The notes under the pieces were generated by a model. The model ran no database searches, had not been told where the DNA came from, and saw only the letters and a program-made list of their open reading frames with translations. From the NCBI RefSeq assembly GCF_023101685.1, contig NZ_CP082164.1, positions 496,001 through 560,000 of the forward strand: 64,000 nucleotides of DNA, read 5' to 3'. Of this stretch, positions 24,470 to 33,876 are shown in pieces (the first letter of the stretch is position 1; every line of letters begins with the position of its first letter). The position numbers and the translations under genes are program-made. This DNA is from Bradyrhizobium sp. 186. GTDB lineage: Bacteria > Pseudomonadota > Alphaproteobacteria > Rhizobiales > Xanthobacteraceae.

Positions 24470-25915
24470 ATGAACATCATGAACGTCGACTACTCGACCA
24501 AGATTCCGAACAACGTCAATCTCGCCGAAGACCGCCAGGTGCTGAAGGCACTGGAAGGCTGGCATCCCGGCTACATGGATTGGTGGAGCGACATGGGGCC
24601 GGAAGGCTTCCAGGAATCGCTGGTGTATCTGCGCACCGCCTATTCGGTCGATCCGCGCGGCTGGGCCAAGTTCGATTATGTGCGCATGCCCGACTATCGC
24701 TGGGGCATTCTGCTTGCACCGCAGGAGGAAAACCGCGTCGTTCCGTTCGGCGAGCATTTTGGCGAGCCGGCCTGGCAGGAAGTCCCGGGCGAATATCGCG
24801 CCATGCTGCGCCGCCTGATCGTGATCCAGGGCGACACCGAGCCGGCTTCCGTCGAGCAGCAGCGCCACCTCGGCAAGACCGCGCCCTCGCTCTACGACAT
24901 GCGCAATTTGTTCCAGGTCAATGTCGAGGAAGGCCGCCATCTCTGGGCGATGGTGTACCTGCTGCAGAAATATTTCGGTCGCGACGGCCGCGAGGAGGCG
25001 GACGATTTGTTGCGCCGCCGTTCGGGCGACGCCGACTCGCCGCGCATGCTGGGCGCCTTCAACGAGGCGACGCCGGACTGGCTATCCTTCTTCATGTTCA
25101 CCTACTTCACCGACCGCGACGGCAAGATGCAGCTGCACAGCCTCGCGCAGTCGGGCTTCGATCCGCTGTCGCGCACTTGCCGCTTCATGCTGACGGAAGA
25201 AGCCCACCACATGTTCGTCGGCGAGACCGGCATCACCCGCGTCGTGCAGCGCACCTGCGATGCGATGAAGGAGGCCGGCATCATCGATCCGACCGACATC
25301 GCAAAGGTTCGCGCGCTCGGCGTCATCGACCTGCCGACCATCCAGAAGAAGCTGAACCTGCACTATACCTTGTCGCTCGACCTGTTCGGCTCGGAAGTCT
25401 CGACCAACGCGGCAAACGCCTTCAACACCGGCATCAAGGGCCGCTATCACGAGACCCAGATCGAGGACGATCACCAGCTCAAGAACGCGACCTATCCGGT
25501 GCTCAAGTTCATCGACGGCGAGATCAAACTGGTTGACGAGCCGGCGCTGACCGCACTCAACATGCGGCTGCGTGACGACTACAGCCAGGATTGCGTCAAG
25601 GGCATGCTGCGCTGGAACAAGGTGATCTCGACCGCGGGCTACGACTTCCAGCTCAAGCTGCCCAACGTCGCCTTCCATCGCCACATCGGCGAGTTCAAGG
25701 ACGTCCATGCAACGCCGGATGGTCTTTTGATCGACGACGCCACCTGGGCCAGGCGCAAGGATGATTGGCTGCCCTCGACCGCCGACGGCGACTTCATCAG
25801 CTCGCTGATGCAGCCCGTCACCGAGACCGGCCAGTTCGCCTCCTGGATCTCGCCGCCGAAAGTCGGCATCGACAACAAGCCGGGTGACTTCGAGTACGTG
25901 AAGATCGAGTCGTAG
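24470..25915 (+). CDS. boxB: Benzoyl-CoA 2,3-epoxidase, oxygenase subunit BoxB
   Basis: 481 residues with a GGGAGA ribosome site. A class-I-like di-iron oxygenase: predicted metal ligands E124 (GDTEPAS), E154 and H157 (EEGRHLW), D215, E244 and H247 (TEEAHHMF), with the same spacing as those I recall for Azoarcus BoxB. It epoxidises benzoyl-CoA with O2 and electrons from the BoxA reductase. boxA, normally close by, is not in this window. Probably co-transcribed with boxC. Confidence 0.94.
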   Translation: MNIMNVDYSTKIPNNVNLAEDRQVLKALEGWHPGYMDWWSDMGPEGFQESLVYLRTAYSVDPRGWAKFDYVRMPDYRWGILLAPQEENRVVPFGEHFGEPAWQEVPGEYRAMLRRLIVIQGDTEPASVEQQRHLGKTAPSLYDMRNLFQVNVEEGRHLWAMVYLLQKYFGRDGREEADDLLRRRSGDADSPRMLGAFNEATPDWLSFFMFTYFTDRDGKMQLHSLAQSGFDPLSRTCRFMLTEEAHHMFVGETGITRVVQRTCDAMKEAGIIDPTDIAKVRALGVIDLPTIQKKLNLHYTLSLDLFGSEVSTNAANAFNTGIKGRYHETQIEDDHQLKNATYPVLKFIDGEIKLVDEPALTALNMRLRDDYSQDCVKGMLRWNKVISTAGYDFQLKLPNVAFHRHIGEFKDVHATPDGLLIDDATWARRKDDWLPSTADGDFISSLMQPVTETGQFASWISPPKVGIDNKPGDFEYVKIES

Positions 25916-25941
25916 CTGCTCGCCCAGCTCCACACCCCGGT

Positions 25942-26114
25942 GTCGTCCCGGACAAGCAAACGTCTGGCAACGCAGTTGCCAGGCGTTTGCGCAGATCCGG
26001 GACCCATCAACCCCAGGGAGAGGTTATGTGACGAAACTGGCAACTCCGAGTCTTCGCCAAACCAAATCCTGTGGCTATGGATCCCGGATCTGCGCTTCGC
26101 TTGTCCGGGACGAC
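25942..26114. repeat. Dispersed inverted repeat, GTCGTCCCGG family (copy 2)
   Basis: Starts GTCGTCCCGGACAAGC and ends GCTTGTCCGGGACGAC, with inner words GGGACCCATC and GGCTATGGATCCC. Lies convergently between boxB and the SDR remnant, so it may act as a bidirectional end of transcripts. Confidence 0.8.
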
Positions 26115-26144
26115 AGCGGAGTTTGACGCTCGGTCAGTGCCCCC

Positions 26145-26816
26145 TCAACTATCCCACCCGCTCCCCTTGATCCCGGGATTCGCATAAACAATCCCGCCAT
26201 CCACCGCGATGGTTGCGCCGACCACATAGTCGCCAGCGCGTGAGGCCAGATAGATCGCTGTGCCCGCCATGTCCTCGTCGGTGCCGATGCGGCCTGCGGG
26301 CACGCGCGTTGCGACCTCGTCGCCATGATCGCGCGCGGCGCGGTTCATGTCGGACTGGAACGGGCCCGGCGCGATCGCGGTGACCACGACATGATCGGAG
26401 ATCAGCTTCACCGCCATCCGCCGCGTCAGATGGATCAGCCCGGCCTTGCTCGCGGCATAGGAATACGTCTCCATCGGATTCACGAAGATGCCGTCGATCG
26501 AGGCGATGTTGATCACCTTTGCCGGCCGCTCTGCGCTCGCGGCCGCACGCAGCGGCGCGGCCAGCGCTTTGGTCAGGAAGAATGGCGCCTTGACGTTCAG
26601 GTTCATCACCTTGTCCCAGCCGCTCTCCGGAAACTCATCGAACTCCGCGCCCCAGGCCGCACCCGCATTGTTGACGAGGATGTCGAGTTTTGGCTCGCGC
26701 TTTTTGAATTCACTCGCCAGCAGCTCGGCCCCGGCGAGCGTCGAGATGTCGATCGGCAGCGCGATGCATTCGCCGTCATACTGCGCGGAGAGCTTTCGCC
26801 AAGCCGAAAGCTGAGC
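26145..26816 (-). pseudogene. SDR-family oxidoreductase, N-terminally truncated remnant
   Basis: The reading frame begins directly after the TAA of the polysaccharide deacetylase (same frame, TAA at 26819-26817) and runs ~223 codons. It starts AQLSAWRKLSAQYDGECIAL, which corresponds to about residue 40-45 of a normal ~255-residue SDR, so the TGxxxGIG dinucleotide-binding loop is missing. The rest is well preserved: NNAG, the catalytic YSYAASKAG (Tyr-x3-Lys), and the C-terminal DGGIVYANPG. There is no good start codon or ribosome site at the new 5' end. Best read as a gene beheaded by a deletion that joined it to the neighbour; a shorter protein from an internal ATG at 26609 could still be made but would not bind NAD(P). 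Confidence 0.75.
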
Positions 26817-27899
26817 TTAAGCCGCTGCAAATCTACGAAAGCCGTTCCACATCGCTGTCGCGGCACCCGAGGTCAGCACCGGGAGGATCCGCGTGTCCTG
26901 GTAATTGCCGTTGAGCGAGACGCGCGGCAGCGCGGTCATGTGGCCGGCGTTCTCAGCGAACAGCATGCCGGGCCGCGTCGTCACCGCGGTCTTGAAGCCT
27001 GCGGCCGAGGCAAGCGCGAATTCGCGCCCGCCCGCAGCTTCGCGATCGCCATAGGGATAGGCGAAGTGCAGCACGGCACGCTCCAGCGCATGCTCGATCC
27101 GCACGCGGCTCAGTGCCATCTCCTGCGCGGCGATCTCCTCGCTCTGCCTGGCCAGATTGCAATGGCTGATAGTGTGCGCGCCGATCGTGACCAGTGGATC
27201 GGCGGAGAGCTGCTTCACCTCGTCCCAGGACAGGCAGAGGCCGCGGCACAGTGCGGCGATGTCGACGCCGTATCTGGCGCAGAGCGCCTCGATCTCGCGC
27301 TTGAGGTCGTGCTCGCCCGACAACGCGCGCAGCCAGTCGTGCAGGCGGTCGAACGCCGCCTGCTTTGCCGCGGGCGACGTCGCATCGAGCCGCAGCGCGG
27401 CGTTGCCGATCTGTACCTCGATCTGATCGGTCTTGGCGATCACGGCCTCAAGCGCGGTCCACCACAGCCGTCCGGTGCCTTCGGCAAAATCGCTCGCGAC
27501 ATAGACGGCCAAGGGCGCGTCAAATTCACGCAGCACCGGCAGGGCAAATTCGAGATTGTCGCGATAGCCGTCGTCGAGGGTGAAGGCGGCAAAGCGGCGG
27601 GCAAAGCGGCCTTGCGCCAGCCGCTCATGCAGCTCGTCCATGCTGACGACGTCGATGTCGCGCGAGCGCAAATGGCACAGGGTTGCGCGCAAGAAATCGG
27701 GGGTGACTTCGAGGTGCCGGTTCGGCTGGAACGCGGCCTCGCGGGCCGGGCGCACGTGATGCAGCATGAAAATAGCGCCGACGCCCGACAAAAGCGGGCG
27801 CAACAGGTGGTGCGCACCGCTGAAATAGAGTGCTCCCAGCCCGGCGCGGATGACGTTGTTACGGAGTTGTTTCATGACCGGCTGGCCGACCCCTGGCAT
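26817..27899 (-). CDS. Polysaccharide deacetylase family protein
   Basis: 360 residues. The carbohydrate-esterase-4-like fold shows FTLDDGYRDN (first metal Asp motif, ~residues 101-110), VTIGAHTISHCNL (His motif, ~235-247) and YPYGDREAAG. The start at 27899 has GAGGG four bases upstream; an ATG nine codons later is possible. No clear signal peptide, but a hydrophobic N-terminal region (NVIRAGLGALYFSGAHHLL) may tether it. Likely removes N- or O-acetyl groups from a surface polysaccharide or precursor. Its C-terminus directly abuts the SDR remnant. Confidence 0.85.
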   Translation of the reverse strand: MPGVGQPVMKQLRNNVIRAGLGALYFSGAHHLLRPLLSGVGAIFMLHHVRPAREAAFQPNRHLEVTPDFLRATLCHLRSRDIDVVSMDELHERLAQGRFARRFAAFTLDDGYRDNLEFALPVLREFDAPLAVYVASDFAEGTGRLWWTALEAVIAKTDQIEVQIGNAALRLDATSPAAKQAAFDRLHDWLRALSGEHDLKREIEALCARYGVDIAALCRGLCLSWDEVKQLSADPLVTIGAHTISHCNLARQSEEIAAQEMALSRVRIEHALERAVLHFAYPYGDREAAGGREFALASAAGFKTAVTTRPGMLFAENAGHMTALPRVSLNGNYQDTRILPVLTSGAATAMWNGFRRFAAA

Positions 27900-28040
27900 T
27901 CCGCCCTCAACTTAGGGTCACACTCTTGAAGAAAAAGTTATTCCAATTGTCCACGCCAGGCGCCCGGAAGGGCGCCATTTCCGGTTTGACAGCCCGCCAA
28001 GGGTTTGTTTTGTCTCCGGTTCCAGAGTTCGGGTCGTCGA

Positions 28041-29435
28041 ATGCAAAAGCTTTTCAGGTGGGCCAGCAAATGGTGGCCAGGGTTGATCCCCCTGGCCGTC
28101 ATGTGGGGATTTGCGGCCTGGAACAACACGCTGCCGGTCGAGGCCGACCTGTCGGCCCGCAGTTCGGCCGCGCTCAAGGACACCGTCCTGGACAAGACCC
28201 GGATCGCGATCGATGGCCGCGACGTCAGCCTGGCCGCGGACGCCTTCTCCGAGGAAGGGCGCCGCGATGCGGTCATGGCGGTCGAGACCGTCCCCGGGGT
28301 GCGCCTGGTCGACGATCGGACCCGCCTGGTTCCCGAAGCAAAGCCCTTCGTCTGGAACGCCGAGCGTGATGTGGTGCGCGTGACCCTGTCGGGCTCCGCG
28401 CCGCTGCCGTCGATGAAAGGCCGGCTGACGGAGGCGGCGCGCAAGGAAGTCGGCGGGGTCGAGGTGGCGGATCAGATGGGCCTGGCGCGCGGCGCCCCGC
28501 CGCGTTTCGAGGCTGCCGCGATGCTGTTGCTCGACCAGATCGGCAAGCTGAAGGATGGCAAGATCACGATCTCCGACACCAAGGTCAATCTGTCGGGCAT
28601 GGCGCGCGAACTCGGCGGCCGCGAGGCGATCGGAGCCGCGCTGAAGAACCTGCCCGAGGGGTTTTCGATCGCCGCCAACGAGATCAAGGCGCCGCCCTAC
28701 ATCTTCCAGGCCTACAAGGATCCGGTTGCCGCGACGGTGACGCTGACCGGCTACGTGCCCGACAACAACGTGCACGCGATGATCGCAACCGGCGCGTCGC
28801 GAAAGTTCTTCAACGAAAAGGTCGTCGACAATCTCAAGGCCAGCATCGGGGCGCCTGGCTCCTTCAACACCGCTGTGGTCGCAGCGCTCGGCGCGCTGTC
28901 GCGGCTGTCGACCGGCACGCTCGTGGTGTCCGATCGCGAGGTGGAACTTTCGGGTGATGCGCTGTACGAAGGCGCGGCCAACGACATCCGCGCTGGCCTG
29001 AGCAAGGACTTCCCAAAAACCTGGCAGTACAAGCCTGAAATCACCGTGAAGCCCGCGGCGGGCCCGGTGGACGGCACCGTCTGCCAGCAATTGTTCTCGG
29101 AGCTCCTCGGCAAGGGCAAGATCCGCTTCGAGGCGAAGCGCGCCAACATCGATCCGGATTCCGCCGGCATCCTCGATCATCTCATCGAGACGGCGCTGCG
29201 CTGTCCCACCACCAATATCGAGGTCGCCGGGCACACTGATGCCGACGGTGAGGACGCCTTCAACCAGGCCATTTCCGAGAAGCGCGCGCAGGCGGTGATC
29301 GATTATCTGGTCAAGGCCGGCCTGCCCGCCAACCGCTTCACCGCGGTCGGCTATGGCAGCATGCAGCCCGTCGCCGGCAACGATACCGACGACGGCAAGG
29401 CCCAGAACCGCCGTATCGAATTTCTGGTGAGGTAA
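28041..29435 (+). CDS. BON-like/OmpA-domain envelope protein (ArfA-type)
   Basis: 464 residues from the ATG at 28041. One N-terminal membrane helix (GLIPLAVMWGFAAWNN, residues ~14-30) anchors a long periplasmic part with repeated BON-like alpha/beta segments (LKDTVLDKTRIAIDGRDVSL, AVTLTGYVP-type strands) and a C-terminal OmpA domain (~340-464) ending in the peptidoglycan-binding NRRIEFLVR motif, with AGHTDADG and SEKRAQAV. This order resembles mycobacterial OmpATb/ArfA. Role probably in linking the inner membrane to peptidoglycan. The following gene starts two bases after the stop. Confidence 0.8.
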   Translation: MQKLFRWASKWWPGLIPLAVMWGFAAWNNTLPVEADLSARSSAALKDTVLDKTRIAIDGRDVSLAADAFSEEGRRDAVMAVETVPGVRLVDDRTRLVPEAKPFVWNAERDVVRVTLSGSAPLPSMKGRLTEAARKEVGGVEVADQMGLARGAPPRFEAAAMLLLDQIGKLKDGKITISDTKVNLSGMARELGGREAIGAALKNLPEGFSIAANEIKAPPYIFQAYKDPVAATVTLTGYVPDNNVHAMIATGASRKFFNEKVVDNLKASIGAPGSFNTAVVAALGALSRLSTGTLVVSDREVELSGDALYEGAANDIRAGLSKDFPKTWQYKPEITVKPAAGPVDGTVCQQLFSELLGKGKIRFEAKRANIDPDSAGILDHLIETALRCPTTNIEVAGHTDADGEDAFNQAISEKRAQAVIDYLVKAGLPANRFTAVGYGSMQPVAGNDTDDGKAQNRRIEFLVR

Positions 29436-29437
29436 GG

Positions 29438-29734
29438 ATGCCCTATCTCGTCTCGTTCCATTTGGGCTGGCTCGTCGGATCGCTGCTGCTGGGGCTGGCA
29501 ATGGGCTGGATTTCGGTGGTCCAGCGCGGCAACGGCACCTCGAAGGTGACCGCGCGCTGGCTGGCCGTGCTTGCCGCCGCCCTGGTCGCCGCGTCGTTCG
29601 CGCATGTGATCCCCGGCCGCCTCGGCTATTGGCTCGACCTCGGGCTGATCATGTTTGCCTGCTACCTGGTCGGTTGCAGCGTCGGCGCTTGTCTGCGCGA
29701 CCGGGTGGTCTCGCGGAGCATGCCGGCGGCCTGA
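29438..29734 (+). CDS. Small three-helix membrane protein
   Basis: 98 residues with three hydrophobic spans (about residues 8-26, 42-58 and 65-85), starting two bases after the OmpA-domain gene and so very likely co-translated with it. The loop between spans 1 and 2 is basic. I do not recognise a family; coupling suggests a membrane partner of the OmpA-domain protein. Confidence 0.7.
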   Translation: MPYLVSFHLGWLVGSLLLGLAMGWISVVQRGNGTSKVTARWLAVLAAALVAASFAHVIPGRLGYWLDLGLIMFACYLVGCSVGACLRDRVVSRSMPAA

Positions 29735-30192
29735 GTTTGGGTTTGCGAGACCCCGGCCAGTGCCTATCGGGCCGCTCAGGCGCCTTGGCCTTTCGTCGTA
29801 TCGGAAATCCGTGCACAACGACCGGGTCGGCCCCTCTTTCAACGGGCGGGCGCGGTCCATAGATTGACGTCAGCTTAAAACGTGACGGAACATTGTGCGG
29901 TCGAAATCATCAAAACTTCATGGCCCCTGCGCAGGATTGCCACGGAGATTCGTGTCCGCCTTGCCGTCGAAAGCGCCAAACCGTGCATCCTGAACCCGCA
30001 AGCCTGCCTAAAATATTGAAGGCACGTGATTTTGTTCGTATTGGCGAATTCCACTCCGCCCGAAAACGCGCTAGTGGAGGGGTGGGGGGCCTGCGCGATG
30101 CCGGAGCCGGCGGCAAGGGTTCGTTGACTGCCTGTGCGTCGCCCGCCAGTTCGCCGGCCACCCCGGCCGCTGAAGCGTTGTTCGAGGTCTAG
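29735..30192. other. Intergenic region before the YbhN-like gene
   Basis: 458 bp with lower GC in its middle. An open frame ends exactly at 30192, but its composition (Cys/Arg/Pro-rich, no ribosome site) is unconvincing. It must contain the promoter of the membrane protein gene at 30193. Nothing else supported. Confidence 0.4.
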
Positions 30193-31248
30193 ATGCTGGA
30201 AGCCATACGCAGGGCGATGTCGTTTCTGCGCCAGAAGCAAATCCTGCATAAGCTTGGCGTTGTGATCAGCGTCGCGGTCATCGGCATCGCTTGTTATGTG
30301 CTCTACCACATGCTGCGAGGCATCGACTCCAATGAGGTGATTGAGGCGATCAAGAGCACCGAGCCGCGCCAGATTGCGATGGCGGCGCTGTTCGTGGCTG
30401 CGGGCTATTTCACCCTGACCTTCTACGATCTGTTCGCCGTGCGCGCGATCGGCCATGCCCACGTGCCTTACCGCATCAACGCGCTCGCAGCCTTCACCAG
30501 TTACTCGATCGGCCACAATGTCGGCGCCAGCGTCTTCACCGGCGGCGCGGTGCGCTACCGCATCTATTCGGCCTATGGCCTCAACGCGATCGACGTCGCA
30601 AAAATCTGCTTCCTCGCCGGCCTGACCTTCTGGCTCGGTAACGCCGCCGTGCTGGGCCTCGGCATCTCCTATCATCCGGAGGCCGCCGCGGCGATCGACC
30701 AACTCCCGCCCTGGCTGAACCGGACGATGGCGCTGATGATCATCGTGGCGCTGGTCGGCTACGTGGTCTGGGTCTGGACCCAGCCGCGGGTGGTCGGCCG
30801 CGGGCCCTGGACCGTTGTGCTGCCGGGCGGCCCGCTGACGCTGCTCCAGATTGCGATCGGCATCATCGATCTCGGCTTCTGCGCGCTCGCGATGTACGTG
30901 CTGGTCCCGGATGAACCCAATCTCGGCTTTGTCGTTGTCGCGGTGATCTTCGTCTCGGCGACGCTGCTCGGCTTCGCCAGTCACTCGCCCGGGGGCCTCG
31001 GGGTGTTCGACGCCGCCATGCTGGTGGGCCTCTGGCAGATGGACAGGGAGGAGCTTCTGGGCGGCATGCTCCTGTTCCGCGTCCTCTATTATCTGTCCCC
31101 TTTCGTCATATCTGTAATCTTGCTGACGTTTCGCGAAGTTATAATCGGCGCCCGATCGAAGCGCTTGCAGCAGGCGGCGCTCAAGCTCGACCCCGGCCCG
31201 GCGCGTGAAGCCGCCTATGTGAGAGAGCGCAGCGACAGCGGCGCCTGA
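30193..31248 (+). CDS. YbhN/UPF0104-family integral membrane protein (flippase-like)
   Basis: 351 residues with seven or eight hydrophobic spans typical of the lysylphosphatidylglycerol-synthase transmembrane/YbhN family. The family hallmarks are visible: FTSYSIGHNVGASVFTGGAVRYRIY in the first third and FASHSPGGLGVFDAAML in the second half. Relatives act in lipid or glycolipid translocation across the inner membrane; substrate unknown. It lies 32 bp before phoR on the same strand. Confidence 0.85.
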   Translation: MLEAIRRAMSFLRQKQILHKLGVVISVAVIGIACYVLYHMLRGIDSNEVIEAIKSTEPRQIAMAALFVAAGYFTLTFYDLFAVRAIGHAHVPYRINALAAFTSYSIGHNVGASVFTGGAVRYRIYSAYGLNAIDVAKICFLAGLTFWLGNAAVLGLGISYHPEAAAAIDQLPPWLNRTMALMIIVALVGYVVWVWTQPRVVGRGPWTVVLPGGPLTLLQIAIGIIDLGFCALAMYVLVPDEPNLGFVVVAVIFVSATLLGFASHSPGGLGVFDAAMLVGLWQMDREELLGGMLLFRVLYYLSPFVISVILLTFREVIIGARSKRLQQAALKLDPGPAREAAYVRERSDSGA

Positions 31249-31280
31249 TCGGCGCAAGCCCCTAGGAGAAGCCCGCCCCG

Positions 31281-32579
31281 ATGGCGATCGACGCCCCATC
31301 TTCTCCCCCCGCCCAGCCCTGGTCCGATCGGTTGCGGCACTCGACCATCATCCTGATCGCTGCGGCGCTGGCGCTGTCGGTCGTGGTCTCGCTCGGCGAA
31401 TTGTCGGCGATGCGGGGGGCGATGGTGTTCCTCTGCATCGCGGCGGCGGCACTGATCCCGTGGCGCCTGCACGATACCGCCGCCTCGCGCGACGACACCC
31501 GCCGCGTCAACCCGGTCGAGAGCGCGGCGGTGGCTGCGGTCGTCGCCGGCATGCCGGATCCGGCAGTGCTGCTCGACCGCGCTGGCCGCGTCATCCATCT
31601 CAATGCCGCCGCGGCCCAGCTTGCGCCGGCGCTGCGCAGGAACGAACTCGCCCAGTTCGCGCTGCGTTCGCCGGAGATCATCACCGCGTTGCGCGAGTCG
31701 ATCGCGACCACCGAGCCGCGGCGCGCGACCTATCTCGACCATGTCCCGGTGGACCGCTGGATGGAGCTGATGATCACGCCGGTGCCGGTGCCGACCACCT
31801 TCGGCGGCGCCGACAAATGCATGCTGATGACCTTCCATGACCAGACGCCGCTGCGTCGGGTCGAGGAAATGCGGGCCGATTTCGTCGCCAATGCGAGCCA
31901 CGAATTGCGCACGCCGCTCGCTGCACTGTCCGGCTTCATCGACACGCTCCAGGGCCAGGCCAAGGACGATCCCAAGGCGCGTGAGCGCTTCCTCGGCATC
32001 ATGCACAATCAGGCCACCCGCATGGCGCGCCTGATCGACGATCTCTTGTCGTTGTCGCGGGTCGAACTGTCCGCTCATGTCCGGCCCGACACTTTGGTCG
32101 ACCTGCTGCCGATCATTCTCCAGGTCGCCGACGGGCTCGAACCCCTGGCGGGGGAACGCCAGGTCGAGATCGAGACCCACCTGCCCAATGCGTCGGTGAT
32201 GATCGCGGGCGACCGTGAGGAGCTGCTGCGCCTGTTTGAGAATTTGATCGAGAACGCACTCAAATACGGTGCCTCGGGTGGTCGCGTCATCGTGTCGCTG
32301 ACTTCGAGTGCGGCCCCTGACGGAACTCAGGAAATCCGGGTCCTGGTGCGCGATTTCGGCCCCGGCATCGCGCCCGAGCACCTGCCGCGGCTGACCGAAC
32401 GCTTCTACCGGGTCGATGTCGGCGACAGCCGCTCGCAGGGGGGGACCGGTCTCGGATTATCGCTGGTGAAACATATTCTTAACCGCCATCGCGGCCGGCT
32501 CTTGATCGAAAGCGTGCCCAAGCAGGGTGCCACTTTCACCGCCTGTTTTCCCCAAAGCAGGCCTGCGGCCCTCAACTGA
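31281..32579 (+). CDS. phoR: Phosphate-regulon sensor histidine kinase PhoR
   Basis: 432 residues. Two N-terminal hydrophobic helices (about residues 22-60), a PAS-like domain (~85-190), the dimerisation domain with the phospho-accepting His in NASHELRTPLAAL (~206-218), and an ATPase domain with NLIENALKYG, DFGPGI and GGTGLGLSLVKHIL. PhoR senses phosphate status through the Pst system and PhoU and phosphorylates PhoB. Heads the pst-pho locus; the gap to pstS holds a Pho box. Confidence 0.92.
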   Translation: MAIDAPSSPPAQPWSDRLRHSTIILIAAALALSVVVSLGELSAMRGAMVFLCIAAAALIPWRLHDTAASRDDTRRVNPVESAAVAAVVAGMPDPAVLLDRAGRVIHLNAAAAQLAPALRRNELAQFALRSPEIITALRESIATTEPRRATYLDHVPVDRWMELMITPVPVPTTFGGADKCMLMTFHDQTPLRRVEEMRADFVANASHELRTPLAALSGFIDTLQGQAKDDPKARERFLGIMHNQATRMARLIDDLLSLSRVELSAHVRPDTLVDLLPIILQVADGLEPLAGERQVEIETHLPNASVMIAGDREELLRLFENLIENALKYGASGGRVIVSLTSSAAPDGTQEIRVLVRDFGPGIAPEHLPRLTERFYRVDVGDSRSQGGTGLGLSLVKHILNRHRGRLLIESVPKQGATFTACFPQSRPAALN

Positions 32580-32606
32580 AATCTTAGCGATTTCAGTTGC
32601 TTAAGC

Positions 32607-32624
32607 CTGTCATCCGACTGTCAC
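32607..32624 (+). promoter_or_regulatory. Pho box upstream of pstS
   Basis: CTGTCAT-CCGA-CTGTCAC: two seven-base direct repeats separated by four bases, differing from the PhoB consensus only in the last base. A plausible -10 (around CGTAAAAG) follows ~11 bases later, the normal layout for a PhoB-activated promoter. Lies ~100 bp before the pstS start. Confidence 0.92.
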
Positions 32625-32724
32625 GAAACCTTCGTAAAAGCACAGCCGACCGCTCCTAAAGGGGCGGGACGGGGAGCGCGATCGGGCGCGGAAGGCGCTT
32701 CGCTCCCCTGTATGGGAGACCAGC

Positions 32725-33735
32725 ATGAATTTCATCAAAACTATCGTCGCTGCTGGCTTGGTCGCCGCATCGACGTCGGCCTTCGCGGCCGATATCACGG
32801 GCGCCGGTGCGACGTTCCCATTCCCGATCTATTCCAAATGGGCTGACGCCTACAAGAAGGAGACCGGCAACGGTCTGAACTACCAGTCAATCGGCTCCGG
32901 CGGCGGCATCAAGCAGATCCAGGCCAAGACCGTGACCTTCGGCGCGACCGACGCGCCGCTCAAGGCCGAGCAACTCGAGAAGGACGGCCTCGCGCAGTGG
33001 CCGATGGTGATGGGTGCCATCGTTCCCGTCGTCAACATCGAGGGCGTGAAGCCGGGCGAGCTGGTGTTCGACGGCGAGACGCTTGCCAGCGTCTATCTCG
33101 GCAAGATCACCAAGTGGGACGATCCGGCCATCAAGAAGCTCAATCCGAACGTGAAGCTGCCGTCCGAGGCGATCACCGTGGTCCGCCGCTCCGACGGTTC
33201 GGGCACGACCTTCAACTTCACCAACTACCTCTCCAAGGCCAGCGCGGACTGGAAGAGCAAGGTCGGCGAGGGTACGGCGGTCGAGTGGCCGGTCGGCGTC
33301 GGCGCCAAGGGCAATGAAGGCGTCTCGGGCAACATCAGCCAGACCAAGAATTCGATCGGCTATGTCGAGTACGCCTATGCCAAGCAGAACAAGCTGACCT
33401 ATACCGGCCTCGTCAACAAGGCCGGCAAGCCGGTGCAGCCGACGGTCGAAGCCTTCCAGGCGGCCGCCTCCAACGCCGACTGGGCCAAGGCTCCGGGCTA
33501 CTACGTCATCCTGACCGACCAGCCCGGCGAGAAGTCCTGGCCGATCACGGCGGCGACCTTCATCCTCATGCACAAGGATGCCACCGACAAGGCGGCCTCG
33601 CAGGAAGCCATCAAGTTCTTCCGCTGGGCCTTCAAGAGCGGCGGCAAGGCGGCCGAGGAGCTTGACTACATCTCGATGCCCGAGGGCGTCGTGACCCTGA
33701 TCGAGAAGACCTGGGCTGCCGAGATCAAGAGCTAA
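32725..33735 (+). CDS. pstS: Phosphate-binding periplasmic protein PstS
   Basis: 336 residues. Signal peptide [21 protein letters not shown] is cut near residue 22. The mature protein starts [19 protein letters not shown], the PstS hallmark, with phosphate-contacting [10 protein letters not shown] and [16 protein letters not shown] further on. It captures phosphate for PstCAB. First gene behind the Pho box, so strongly induced on phosphate starvation. Confidence 0.95.
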   Translation: MNFIKTIVAAGLVAASTSAFAADITGAGATFPFPIYSKWADAYKKETGNGLNYQSIGSGGGIKQIQAKTVTFGATDAPLKAEQLEKDGLAQWPMVMGAIVPVVNIEGVKPGELVFDGETLASVYLGKITKWDDPAIKKLNPNVKLPSEAITVVRRSDGSGTTFNFTNYLSKASADWKSKVGEGTAVEWPVGVGAKGNEGVSGNISQTKNSIGYVEYAYAKQNKLTYTGLVNKAGKPVQPTVEAFQAAASNADWAKAPGYYVILTDQPGEKSWPITAATFILMHKDATDKAASQEAIKFFRWAFKSGGKAAEELDYISMPEGVVTLIEKTWAAEIKS

Positions 33736-33796
33736 GCTCATTCTCGCCAAACGCAGTGCGGCATCAAGCGGCTGCGCCGTGCATCACACGACTTCG

Positions 33797-33828
33797 GCCC
33801 CGGATCAGCGTCGCGCTGCATCCGGGGC
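33797..33828 (+). other. Stem-loop between pstS and pstC
   Basis: Arms GCCCCGGAT and ATCCGGGGC pair perfectly around a 14-base loop in the 141-bp gap. Without a T run it is unlikely to be a terminator; it may stabilise the pstS message 3' end, giving more binding protein than membrane subunits, as seen in other binding-protein operons. Confidence 0.5.
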
Positions 33829-33876
33829 AAGAGACCGGTGTCATAAGAACAAGTATAATTAGTACAGGGGATCGGC

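Noticed and set aside
29893..30192. Open frame ending directly before the YbhN-like gene
   Set aside because: No ribosome site, Cys/Arg/Pro-rich composition without pattern; most likely noncoding.
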